A stretch of DNA of 64,000 bases from Allorhizobium ampelinum S4 (lineage in GTDB: Bacteria > Pseudomonadota > Alphaproteobacteria > Rhizobiales > Rhizobiaceae): NCBI RefSeq assembly GCF_000016285.1, contig NC_011989.1, positions 995,001 to 1,059,000 of the forward strand, written 5' to 3'. Positions 8,279 to 16,001 of the stretch are shown one piece after another; position 1 is the first letter of the stretch, and the number at the start of each line of letters is the position of its first letter. The notes beneath the pieces were generated by a model. That model saw only the letters and a program-made list of their open reading frames with translations. It searched no databases and was not told the origin of the DNA. A program made the position numbers and the translations under genes.

Positions 8279-9112
8279 ATGTCGTCCACTGTTTTTGTCC
8301 GCCCGTTTTCCCGTGTCGCTCGCGCCCTGTTGGCAGGGTTTGGCTGCCTGTCGCTGTCTATGCTTGGCGGTTGCTATTTCGTGACGGATACGCAACGGAT
8401 GAATACGGAAGTGTTTGCCGCCCAGACCGCGCCGACCTGGAACCAGCCGATGGCCGCACCGCCGACGGAAAAGCCCAATAAATTCCTCGGCCTGTTCAAG
8501 ACGCCTTTCCACCAGACCTATGGCATGCCAGCAGCCGAGCCCTATGTTTCGCCCTTTGCTACGCCGATGCAGAAGGCGATTTACGGGCAGATGAGCGATG
8601 ACGGTCATACACTGACTGCTATTCCGCTCGACCGGGTGGACAAGCGCTTCCTGCGGCAGGAGGTTGATTATCCGACCACGGAACGGCCCGGCACCATCGT
8701 GGTCGATACCAAGGCGCATTATCTCTATCTGGTTGAGGCCAATGGCCGGGCGATGCGCTATGGCGTTGGCCTCGGCAAGCAGGGGTTTGCCTGGCAGGGC
8801 CGGGGCGTTCTCCAGTTCAAGAAGACCTGGCCGCGCTGGACCCCAAGCGACGACATGGTCGAGCGCCAGCCCGACATGCGCCAGTTTGCCGCCGCGCAAG
8901 GCGGGCTGGAGCCGGGCCTGCGCAATCCGCTTGGCGCGCGGGCGCTGTATATCTTCCAGAATGGCCGCGACACCCTCTATCGCATCCATGGCACGCCCGA
9001 TTGGCAATCCGTCGGCAAGGCCGTGTCGTCAGGTTGCGTGCGCATGTTCAATCAGGATGTGATTGATCTTTATTCCCGTGTGCGGGACAAGGCCGAGATC
9101 GTGGTGATGTAA
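8279..9112 (+). CDS. L,D-transpeptidase family lipoprotein (YkuD/ErfK type)
   Basis: A 277-residue exported protein. The N terminus is a lipoprotein signal (hydrophobic run ending LSMLGGC, Cys near residue 32). The catalytic YkuD domain occupies roughly residues 115-277: IVVDTKAHYLYLVEANGRAM opens it and the active-site block IHGTPDW (His 237) and SSGCVRM (Cys 253) closes it. Such enzymes make 3-3 cross-links in peptidoglycan or attach proteins to it. The next gene on the same strand is a close paralogue with the same active-site block. Confidence 0.88.
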   Translation: MSSTVFVRPFSRVARALLAGFGCLSLSMLGGCYFVTDTQRMNTEVFAAQTAPTWNQPMAAPPTEKPNKFLGLFKTPFHQTYGMPAAEPYVSPFATPMQKAIYGQMSDDGHTLTAIPLDRVDKRFLRQEVDYPTTERPGTIVVDTKAHYLYLVEANGRAMRYGVGLGKQGFAWQGRGVLQFKKTWPRWTPSDDMVERQPDMRQFAAAQGGLEPGLRNPLGARALYIFQNGRDTLYRIHGTPDWQSVGKAVSSGCVRMFNQDVIDLYSRVRDKAEIVVM

Positions 9113-9305
9113 GGCTATAGACTGCCACGGTTGAGGCTCTGCCTATCGGCCTGTTGCCGGAACGACACGCAATGGCGCAAATGTGAACGTGTGTGTGCGC
9201 TATTGGCGGTGAAATTCGGGTAAATCGCTGTAGATAGGATCTAGCGGAACAAAACCGCGTAGCGTGCGTTTGTGCGCTGCTGACCAGCAGGATGTACCAC
9301 CGTAT

Positions 9306-10019
9306 ATGACAAGCCCCGATTTTTCCCGCCGTGCCTTTCTCTCTTTTTCCGGCCTTGGAGCGGCAGCGCTTCTGTCCAGTTGCGCCTCGTCCTATCGCCC
9401 TCCGGTGTATGAACAGGGGTCGCTGGGCGGCATGGTGCAGCCCACGGGCCCCATGGCCCCATCCACGCCGGAACTGGACGCCATGTATGGCGAAGTGGTC
9501 GATGGCGGCTTCGTCATTCCGGCCATTCCCTACCAGCAGATCCCGCCGCGCTACTATCGCCAGCGGGTCAGCGACCCGACCGGCTATCCGGCAGGCTCCA
9601 TCGTTGTCGATACGCCCAACCGCTTCCTCTATCTGGTGGAACAGGGCGGCACCGCCATGCGCTACGGCGTTGGCATCGGCCGTGAGGGCTTTGCCTGGCA
9701 GGGCGAAGGCGTGATCCAATGGCGGCAGAAATGGCCAAAATGGACGCCGCCGGATGAAATGGTCGCCCGCCAACCGCAACTGGCCAAATATTCCTCCGCC
9801 AATGGCGGCATGGCGCCGGGCCTGATGAACCCGCTGGGCGCGCGCGCGCTCTACATCTTCCAGAACGGCCAGGACACGCTTTACCGCCTGCATGGTTCGC
9901 CGGAGTGGAACTCGATCGGCAAGGCGATGTCGTCGGGCTGTGTGCGGTTGATGAACCAGGACATTATCGACCTCTATGACCGTGTGCCGAACAAGGCGCG
10001 GATCATCGTCCTGCAATAG
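9306..10019 (+). CDS. L,D-transpeptidase family protein with Tat-like lipoprotein signal
   Basis: A 237-residue paralogue of the upstream L,D-transpeptidase. The signal begins MTSPDFSRRAFLSFSGLG, which has a twin-arginine-like SRRAFL motif, and ends with a lipobox-like LLSSC. The YkuD domain starts at about residue 95 (IVVDTPNRFLYLVEQGGTAM) and the catalytic block HGSPEW (His 196) with SSGCVRL (Cys 212) is intact. ATG 9306 was chosen over an upstream in-frame ATG (9264) because it places the signal sequence at the N terminus. It lies 193 bases after the first copy, so the two may have separate promoters. Confidence 0.87.
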   Translation: MTSPDFSRRAFLSFSGLGAAALLSSCASSYRPPVYEQGSLGGMVQPTGPMAPSTPELDAMYGEVVDGGFVIPAIPYQQIPPRYYRQRVSDPTGYPAGSIVVDTPNRFLYLVEQGGTAMRYGVGIGREGFAWQGEGVIQWRQKWPKWTPPDEMVARQPQLAKYSSANGGMAPGLMNPLGARALYIFQNGQDTLYRLHGSPEWNSIGKAMSSGCVRLMNQDIIDLYDRVPNKARIIVLQ

Positions 10020-10028
10020 GGATAACGA

Positions 10029-10063
10029 GAGTCTGTCGGGTTCAGATTGAGCCGGACAGACTC
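10029..10063 (+). terminator. stem-loop after the second L,D-transpeptidase (part of a repeat)
   Basis: GAGTCTGTC (10029-10037) pairs with GACAGACTC (10055-10063), with further pairing toward the loop. It directly follows the gene stop. A near copy is at 40150-40184, so this is part of a dispersed repeat that may also act as a terminator. Confidence 0.5.
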
Positions 10064-10071
10064 TCAATTTC

Positions 10072-10125
10072 CTTGTTTTCCTTTGTCTTTTCGGGAAAAC
10101 CAAGTTCCACTTTTTACTGACAAAC
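10072..10125. repeat. dispersed rhizobial-type repeat, copy 2
   Basis: TTTGTCTTTTCGGGAAAA followed by a short spacer and TTCCACTTTTTACTGACAAAC. Related copies lie at 723-774, 14091-14150 and 40188-40251. The two halves are roughly complementary (TTTTCGGGAAAA within GTTTGTC...GACAAAC). Confidence 0.6.
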
Positions 10126-10557
10126 ACCCGCATTCAGCTTGCCGCGCAAATCCTGCAATTGATCGCGTAGCGCCGCGATTTCTTCCAGGCTACAGCCAGT
10201 CGCCGAGCCGATGGCCGCCATCACGCCGAGAGCCTTATCCTGTAGGGCAGCGCCTGTGGCGGTGAGCGAAACGGTCACCTGTCGCTCATCCTGGCTTTGG
10301 CGTTGGCGGGTGACGTAGCCCGTCTGTTCCAGCCGCTTCAACAGCGGCGACAGCGTGCCGCTGTCCAGCCCCAACCGCTCCCCCAGCGCCTTGACCGCCA
10401 AATGGTCGGTTTCCCACAGCACCATCATCACAAGATATTGCGGATAGGTCAGGCCAAGCGGCTCCAGCAGCGGCTTATAGGTGCGCGTCAGTGCCAGCGA
10501 TGCGCCGTAAAGCGCAAAGCACAGCTGCTTGTCCAGCACCAGATCCGTCTTGTCCAT
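10114..10557 (-). CDS. ohrR: OhrR, organic-peroxide-sensing MarR family repressor
   Basis: A 147-residue winged-helix repressor that senses organic hydroperoxides by oxidation of a conserved Cys. The N terminus has the OhrR signature KQLCFALYGASLALTR, with the reactive Cys at residue 13, and the downstream PLGLTYPQYLVMMVLWE. The DNA-binding part is LAVKALGERLGLDSGTLSPL and the wing RQRQSQDERQVTV. ATG 10557 gives the standard OhrR start; the longer in-frame extension is not family-like. It is divergent from ohr, and the intergenic palindrome fits its operator. Confidence 0.93.
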   Translation of the reverse strand: MDKTDLVLDKQLCFALYGASLALTRTYKPLLEPLGLTYPQYLVMMVLWETDHLAVKALGERLGLDSGTLSPLLKRLEQTGYVTRQRQSQDERQVTVSLTATGAALQDKALGVMAAIGSATGCSLEEIAALRDQLQDLRGKLNAGVCQ

Positions 10558-10628
10558 TTCACCTGTCCTTTGGGCATTGCAAGCTGCCATTCTCCCAGCC
10601 TTGTCATAAAAATGCAATGTACAAAAAA

Positions 10629-10653
10629 CAATTGCGTACAATTAAATTGCGTG
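10629..10653. promoter_or_regulatory. OhrR-type operator
   Basis: The sequence holds CAATT (10639-10643), A, AATTG (10645-10649), a perfect palindrome, with another CAATT at 10629-10633. OhrR operators in rhizobia are AT-rich palindromes of this TACAATT type. It lies between divergent ohrR and ohr. Confidence 0.7.
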
Positions 10654-10741
10654 ATACCAAGAGTGCAGACGCAGCGGCTGGCGCGGATGTTCCGGCCTTC
10701 AACCAACCAAAACGACCAGTTTTCAAAAAGGAGAGACTCTC

Positions 10742-11164
10742 ATGGCTATTCTCTACACAACCAAGGCATCTGCAACCGGTGGTCGTGAAGGCCGCGCCGT
10801 CAGCGAAAATGGCGTTCTGGATGTAACGCTGACGACGCCGAAGGAATTGGGCGGCAATGGCGCCACCGGCACCAATCCCGAGCAGCTGTTTGCCGCTGGC
10901 TATTCCGCCTGCTTCCTCGGCGCGCTGAAGTTTGCCGCTGGCCAGCAGAAGGTGAAGGTACCAGAAGACGCCAAGGTCACCGCCACGGTTGGTATCGGCC
11001 CGCGCGAAGACGGCACCGGCTTTGGCATCGAAGTTTCCATCAGCGTTGACCTGCCAGGCATCGACCGCGAAACCGGCGAAAAACTCGTCGCCGCCGCCCA
11101 CATCGTCTGCCCCTACAGCCACGCCATGCGCACGGCAACAGAAGTATCCGCTACGCTGGCCTAA
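10742..11164 (+). CDS. ohr: organic hydroperoxide resistance protein Ohr (OsmC superfamily)
   Basis: A 140-residue thiol peroxidase that reduces organic hydroperoxides in the cytoplasm. Both reaction cysteines are present: Cys 57 in the block GYSACFLGAL and Cys 123 in HIVCPYSHAMR. The N-terminal segment SATGGREGRAVSENGVLDV and GTNPEQLFAAGY with its active-site Glu are typical. Start ATG 10742 is preceded by AAGGAG. It is divergent from its repressor ohrR and ends at a strong terminator hairpin. Confidence 0.95.
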   Translation: MAILYTTKASATGGREGRAVSENGVLDVTLTTPKELGGNGATGTNPEQLFAAGYSACFLGALKFAAGQQKVKVPEDAKVTATVGIGPREDGTGFGIEVSISVDLPGIDRETGEKLVAAAHIVCPYSHAMRTATEVSATLA

Positions 11165-11185
11165 GGCTGGGGTTAAGGATATGCG

Positions 11186-11219
11186 AAAGGCCGGTCTGGC
11201 GGGACCGGCCTTTCGTCGT
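11186..11219 (+). terminator. intrinsic terminator of ohr
   Basis: AAAGGCCGGTC (11186-11196) pairs perfectly with GACCGGCCTTT (11203-11213) over a 6-base loop, followed by CGTCGTTT. It lies 22 bases after the ohr stop. Confidence 0.8.
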
Positions 11220-11395
11220 TTGGGGGAGGGGTAAGCGTGTCACTCTCTTGAGGCCCGCTTTGCGCCAAGAGCAGTCATCGCGTTGCCACCGAAAGTAAAT
11301 ATCCTGAGAAGGTTCAGTCATCGTTGATCTTATCGACAACACCGCTGTTCGGGGCTGCATTGCTCACTGATGGTCGCCCTGTACCGCTTTGATTC

Positions 11396-12574
11396 TTATC
11401 GCGAGTGCTTACGAAACATTGACGTGAAAAGGAGAATAGCGGCGAAAGCAGCGACAACCGAGGCCACCTGGATAACTGCTCGGAAATCGTAGGCTTGCGC
11501 TATGAGGCCGGTCGCGGGGCCCGCAAGAATGCCACTGACACTCAGAACATTCCAGTAAAGCGCGGTGGCCTGCGCCGGGCGATCACCGGAGAAAGATTGC
11601 ACGAAACTGATGCCGATGCTGGCATAGAGGCCGTAATACAGGCCCTCCAAGGCCGCGCCTGCCAACATCTGTGGATAGGTCTGCACATAGGAGAGCAGCA
11701 GGATCGTTACGGTAGCCAGCAGCGCCACTGCGACAAGTGGCCCTTTCAGGCCAAAGCGGGAGATGATCATTGGCGTGGTGAAGATAGCGAGGACCTCCAC
11801 GAAGGTCTTCATGCTGAAGGCCGTGCCTGGCGCATAACCCGGTAGCCCGACTTCCCGCACGTAGAACAATGGCAGTGCGCTAAATGTCAGAGAATGCGCT
11901 GAGGACAGGCAGAACACGAACGCGGCCGCCAACCACAGGCCGACGTCCTTGTTGGAAGAATGTGCGTGTACTGATCCTGACTTGGGACGAAGTGTCATAT
12001 CGCGCGGGATAATTATCCACCACATCAACGCCCAGCAGCATGCCAGGGCAAAAGCGAGCTTGAAGACGGCAGCTTCGCCGAAGCGCTCTGCGAACAGGAA
12101 GGCGACCGCCGGCCCTATCATCCAGGCGGTTGATGTCGTGGCGCGCAGGAATGCATTGGACCGGCCACGCGTAATCTTGCCGCGTTCTGCTACGACCGCC
12201 CCGAGGCTGAACATGGTGGATACCGCACTGCTGCTCAGACCAAATCCGAGCACGCCGAATGTCAAAACGATCCAGAAAGACGGTGAAATTGACAAGGCAC
12301 TCGTGGCAAGAAGATAACCCGCCAGTGCTACACCGATCAGTGGAAAAGGAGCAATTCCCGCATCCAGCCAGCGACCAAAGGTGCGGGTGCAGATTATGCC
12401 GAGCACGGTAACGCCCGCCGCATAGAGACTGATTGTCCACGGCGCGCGCCCCAAACCCTCCACAATGTAGTAAGCCATGAACGGCCCGATCATGGAGCTG
12501 CAGGTCGTGCCTATAAACAACACAAGCAAGAAGGGATAGAGCGAGAGCGAACGGCTGCTCATCGTCGCACTCAT
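11396..12574 (-). CDS. MFS transporter, sugar efflux (SET-like) type
   Basis: A 392-residue inner-membrane protein with about 12 hydrophobic segments. Segment IGTTCSSMIGPFMAYYIVEG in helix 1, RTFGRWLDAG in the loop between helices 2 and 3, and RGRSNAFLRATTSTAWMIGP in helices 4-5 resemble the sugar-efflux transporters SetA/SotB, which export sugars and analogues. ATG 12574 was chosen because AAAGG precedes it; the frame continues upstream without family-like sequence. It is divergent from the histidine kinase at 12967. The real substrate is unknown. Confidence 0.75.
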   Translation of the reverse strand: MSATMSSRSLSLYPFLLVLFIGTTCSSMIGPFMAYYIVEGLGRAPWTISLYAAGVTVLGIICTRTFGRWLDAGIAPFPLIGVALAGYLLATSALSISPSFWIVLTFGVLGFGLSSSAVSTMFSLGAVVAERGKITRGRSNAFLRATTSTAWMIGPAVAFLFAERFGEAAVFKLAFALACCWALMWWIIIPRDMTLRPKSGSVHAHSSNKDVGLWLAAAFVFCLSSAHSLTFSALPLFYVREVGLPGYAPGTAFSMKTFVEVLAIFTTPMIISRFGLKGPLVAVALLATVTILLLSYVQTYPQMLAGAALEGLYYGLYASIGISFVQSFSGDRPAQATALYWNVLSVSGILAGPATGLIAQAYDFRAVIQVASVVAAFAAILLFTSMFRKHSR

Positions 12575-12966
12575 AGAAATGCCTTTCGAGATACTGTCGT
12601 GGATATTTCCGCAACGTGCAAATTCAGGCCAATAGGCAGGAACTATGACAGCCGTATAACAGGCTAGTTGTGATATGAAGAAATGGACGGTTGGTTCGTC
12701 CGCTTCGGGCCAATGACTGACACACGATCCCACCACGCCCGGAGCAGCCCGGCTCCTATCAACGGACCAGCCAGTGTCGTATCACCGAAAAGCGCGCTTA
12801 TCCCTAACCCTTTGGCAGTGTTGCGCTCACGCTGGGCGATTTGATGCAACAGCCCCGCGTCTGGCGTGCTACAGTGACAGCGTTGGACTTGACCTCATCG
12901 ATTTTCCGACGCTGCCTGCCGAGTCATGGCTTGCTCCGCAAGTCTTCGGCCCTAGAGGGCCTTTTC
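12575..12966. other. 392-base intergenic region between divergent genes
   Basis: No convincing gene. It must hold the promoters of the SET-like MFS gene (leftward) and the histidine kinase (rightward). Short in-frame stretches on both strands (for example reverse 12664-12849) lack ribosome-binding sites or family features. No clear palindrome was found. Confidence 0.4.
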
Positions 12967-14019
12967 ATGCCAAAGATACCGACACTCCATCTTGAAGCGG
13001 CGAGCACGCTTGCCGTGGTGGTGTCTTCCAACGAACCGTTGTTGTTTCTGTCGGACGACCTTAGAATTATTGCGGCAAGCACATCGTTCTGTCGGGCGTT
13101 CGAAATCGACCCCACGTCCACCTCCGGTAAACGCCTCGGCGACCTTGGTAGCGGCGAATGGGCGATGCCCAGGCTTCAGTCGCTGCTGATGGCGACTGCT
13201 ACCGGCAGCGTAAACGTGGATGCCTACGAGATCGATCTGAAGCGACCAAACCATAAAACGCGGCGTTTGGTCGTCAATGCACGAACGCTCGATGACGGCG
13301 ACCTCAACCATATTCGTCTGCTTCTCGCCATAACCGACGTGACCGACATGCGCGCCGAAGCGCGCCTGAAAGACGATCTGGTGCGCGACAAAGCCATCCT
13401 GTTGCAGGAGGTCCAGCATAGGGTCGCCAACAGTTTGCAGATCATCGCCAGCGTCCTGATGCAGAGCGCACGTCGCGTTCAGTCGGAGGAGGCACGCGGA
13501 CATCTGCACGATGCCCGTCAACGCATCATGTCTATCGCCGCGCTGCAACGGCAGCTTTCCGCATCCCCCGGCGGCAGTGTTGAACTCAGTGCCTACTTCA
13601 CGCAACTGTGCCAAAGCCTCGGCGCATCAATGATCGCCGACCCCGAGAGGCTATCGATCCAGGTGACGGTTGACGATAGTACCGTGGATGCAGACGCATC
13701 CGTAAGTCTGGGGCTCGTCGTAACCGAACTGGTGATCAATGCCCTCAAACATGCCTTTCCAGACGGGCGAGCCGGGATGATCGCCATCGACTATCGATCG
13801 GCGGGCAAGGATTGGGCGCTTACCATTACCGACAACGGTATAGGAATGCCGGTGGGCAACGATGCACCCAAGGCGGGATTGGGGACGGGTATTGTGGAAG
13901 CACTCGTGAAGAATATGAACGGTGAGATTACGTTGAGCAGCGCGGAGCCAGGTACGGTGGTTACAATCAGTCATCGGGAAGCGTCGGACCGTCAGCCTGA
14001 CTTTTCGCCAGCGGCATAA
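12967..14019 (+). CDS. sensor histidine kinase with PAS-like and HisKA_2-type domains
   Basis: A 350-residue soluble kinase with no membrane segment. Residues about 15-130 look like a PAS-type sensor (LLFLSDDLRIIAASTSFCRA near the start, LLLAITDVTDMRAE at its end). The dimerisation/phosphoacceptor block is ILLQEVQHRVANSLQIIASV with His 151, the HisKA_2 form found in many rhizobial kinases. The ATPase has VVTELVINALKHAFPDG (N box), ITDNGIGMP (G1) and GLGTGIVEALVKNMNGEI (G2). ATG 12967 was chosen over one at 12841, whose extension is not domain-like. The next gene on the same strand is a stand-alone receiver, its likely partner. Confidence 0.85.
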   Translation: MPKIPTLHLEAASTLAVVVSSNEPLLFLSDDLRIIAASTSFCRAFEIDPTSTSGKRLGDLGSGEWAMPRLQSLLMATATGSVNVDAYEIDLKRPNHKTRRLVVNARTLDDGDLNHIRLLLAITDVTDMRAEARLKDDLVRDKAILLQEVQHRVANSLQIIASVLMQSARRVQSEEARGHLHDARQRIMSIAALQRQLSASPGGSVELSAYFTQLCQSLGASMIADPERLSIQVTVDDSTVDADASVSLGLVVTELVINALKHAFPDGRAGMIAIDYRSAGKDWALTITDNGIGMPVGNDAPKAGLGTGIVEALVKNMNGEITLSSAEPGTVVTISHREASDRQPDFSPAA

Positions 14020-14090
14020 GGAACAAAACGGCTTCCCAAAACGCTAAAGGTGTTGTGCAGAAAAACGGCATTGTAGGACGCATAAAATTT

Positions 14091-14150
14091 TGTTTTCGCA
14101 TCGTATTTTTCGAAAACTGCTTTCCACTTTTCCGAAAACAAACTCTAAAG
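14091..14150. repeat. dispersed rhizobial-type repeat, copy 3 (degenerate)
   Basis: TGTTTTCGCATCGTATTTTT, CGAAAACTGC, then TTTCCACTTTTCCGAAAACA and AACTCTAAAG. It is similar in order to the copies at 723, 10072 and 40188 and lies between the histidine kinase and the response regulator. Confidence 0.45.
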
Positions 14151-14189
14151 GCCGCAGCATTGTGGCTAGCCTCATAGATCGAGTGAACA

Positions 14190-14582
14190 ATGAAGAACGG
14201 CAGACCGGTTATCCTGGTCGTGGAAGATAGCCCGTTGATCCGAATGGGTGCCATCGATCTTGTCATATCGGCGGGCTACGAAGCGCTGGAGGCTGGCGAC
14301 GCTGACGAGGCAATCCGCATCCTCGAATCGCGAGACGACATTGACCTTGTGTTCACCGATGTTCAGATGCCGGGGACGATGGACGGTATCAAATTGTCCC
14401 ACTACATCCGTGATCGATGGCCGCCGGTAAAGCTGATCGTCGCATCCGGTGCTGCCATTCTCGAGGAGAGCATGCTGCCTGGTGGAAGTCGCTTCTTCTC
14501 GAAGCCCTACGACGAACTCACCATTACCGAGGCAATGGCACAGCTGCTTTTGAGCGAGGATCCACACGCCACTATCACCTGA
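14190..14582 (+). CDS. single-domain response regulator (CheY-like receiver)
   Basis: A 130-residue receiver with no output domain. The acidic pocket is Glu 12/Asp 13 (VVEDSP), the phosphoacceptor is Asp 57 (FTDVQMPG), the switch Ser is at 86 (IVASG) and the conserved Lys at 105 (FFSKPY). Such proteins act by protein contacts or as phosphate relays. It follows the histidine kinase by 170 bases on the same strand, with a dispersed repeat in between. Its last 8 bases overlap the convergent gene ending at 14575. Confidence 0.9.
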   Translation: MKNGRPVILVVEDSPLIRMGAIDLVISAGYEALEAGDADEAIRILESRDDIDLVFTDVQMPGTMDGIKLSHYIRDRWPPVKLIVASGAAILEESMLPGGSRFFSKPYDELTITEAMAQLLLSEDPHATIT

Positions 14583-15108
14583 AGCCTTCCTCTATCCCCA
14601 GCAAAATCGCCTCGACAACCGCCTCAACCGGCACCGTTGCATCAATAACCATTGCATTCCCGGGAATATCTTCCTTCGTTGCGTGCAGTCGCATAATCAG
14701 ATCCCGCTCTTCTGGCTTTCCGCCGAACTCGTCTTCGGGTCTGCTGACCAGCCGGTTTTTAAGGGTGTGCTGATCGACGTCGAGAACGAACACTCCGTCA
14801 AACAGCTCGATAAACCGGTGGAAATTGCGGGAGCCGCCGCAGAAGAAGGAGATCGGGTGGCTGTGGTCGGTAATCAGCGCTTTGACCTTGTCGATATTCC
14901 ACAGGTGGTGCCTGTGCCCGAAGGTTACATGCAGAATACCCTGCGCCAGTGCGGAGGCGTCCAGCGGTTCGCCGGTTGCGGGGTCGCCCTGGTAGGCCAG
15001 TTCCCGGTCGCCGTGGATGACGTGGTAGCCGCGCCGTTGCAGTTCGGTAGCGACGGAGGTCTTGCCGGTTCCTGAAACGCCTTCGATCAGAATATTGCGC
15101 TGACCCAT
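14575..15108 (-). CDS. P-loop kinase-like ATP-binding protein
   Basis: A 177-residue small NTPase. The Walker A motif is IEGVSGTGKTSVATELQRRG at residues 6-25, as in shikimate/adenylate/gluconate-type kinases. A DREL...DPATGEPL segment follows the first helix, FDGVFVLDVD resembles the Walker B strand, and SRPEDEFGGKPEERD may be the lid. Substrate is not evident. ATG 15108 was chosen since MGQRNILIEG is the natural start of the fold; longer in-frame codons upstream are unlikely. Rhizobial genomes often carry such stand-alone proteins annotated as AAA or ATP-binding protein. Confidence 0.75.
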   Translation of the reverse strand: MGQRNILIEGVSGTGKTSVATELQRRGYHVIHGDRELAYQGDPATGEPLDASALAQGILHVTFGHRHHLWNIDKVKALITDHSHPISFFCGGSRNFHRFIELFDGVFVLDVDQHTLKNRLVSRPEDEFGGKPEERDLIMRLHATKEDIPGNAMVIDATVPVEAVVEAILLGIEEGFR

Positions 15109-15299
15109 GCTTGCATCCCTTCGTTCATCTCTGCGGCGGTGACTGTTTTGAAACATCACCCGGCTGCTGCTTCGGTTCAGTTTCATACAAGCCAGAACTG
15201 GCACATCAGGTTGTGCAATTTATTGGCTCCTCCATGACAGCAAAGCGGAGAGGGTCAGTCTTGGCCTGGATCGGGCCTTGACCGGTCCAAGGTCCTGGA

Positions 15300-15836
15300 T
15301 CACTTCTCCAGATCTGCCGCAGTGAAAACCGGAAATACCGGAAGGTCAGGCGCGTTTGCGACGTGAGGATTGCCGTTGCCGCGCCAGATTGCGCAAACGA
15401 CGGCAAGAATGTCTGCTTGTTGCGCCAAGGCCAATCGATGAGCATCGGCGACGGCGCCGCCTGTGGTGATCACGTCCTCTATGAAGGTGATCCGGCGGCC
15501 TCTGACGTCCTGTCCTTCGATGGCGCGGCAGGTTCCATAGGTTTTTGCCTCCTTCCGGATAAAGGCGGCGGGAAGTCCTGTTTCCAACGAAATCGCGGTG
15601 ACAAGCGGAATGCCGCCGAGTTCCAGACCAGCAAGGATTTCGGTTGTGGGGGGAAGAAGGGAGGCCATGGCCTTTGCCAGTTCTCTCAAGAGAACCGGGT
15701 TTCCCTCGAAGCGATATTTATCGAAATAACGGTTGGAGACCTGGCCGGAGCGCAACACGAATTCGCCCTCAAGGGTCGCCGTGGCTGCTATTTGTCTGGC
15801 GAGTTCCGCCAATGGGGAGGGCGCATTTCCGGTCAT
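15300..15836 (-). CDS. pyrE: orotate phosphoribosyltransferase-type protein (PyrE family)
   Basis: A 178-residue type I phosphoribosyltransferase, likely converting orotate and PRPP to OMP in pyrimidine synthesis. The N-terminal segment EFVLRSGQVSNRYFDKYRFE is the orotate-binding region, LAGLELGGIPLVTAIS follows, then AAFIRKEAKTYGTCRAIEG (flexible loop) and the PRPP motif ITFIEDVITTGGAVADA. ATG 15836 was chosen; the in-frame upstream part is not conserved-looking. Rhizobia may carry a second longer pyrE, so this could be a paralogue; the symbol is therefore tentative. Confidence 0.8.
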   Translation of the reverse strand: MTGNAPSPLAELARQIAATATLEGEFVLRSGQVSNRYFDKYRFEGNPVLLRELAKAMASLLPPTTEILAGLELGGIPLVTAISLETGLPAAFIRKEAKTYGTCRAIEGQDVRGRRITFIEDVITTGGAVADAHRLALAQQADILAVVCAIWRGNGNPHVANAPDLPVFPVFTAADLEK

Positions 15837-16001
15837 TTTCGGCCTCTCTGAACCTGTCGCAAATGCCGGATGGCTACACCGATTATGCGCATGCAACAAG
15901 CGCAAGTTGAGAGATTTGCGCCCCCTTTATCACTTCAATATTCTGTGCGTGGCAAAGAGGGCAGGGGGCAGCGCAGCCACCCCCTTACTTCATTCCTCAC
16001 C

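Noticed and set aside
12664..12849. A 61-codon reverse frame in the divergent promoter region
   Set aside because: No ribosome-binding site and composition like non-coding repeats; the region must hold two promoters.
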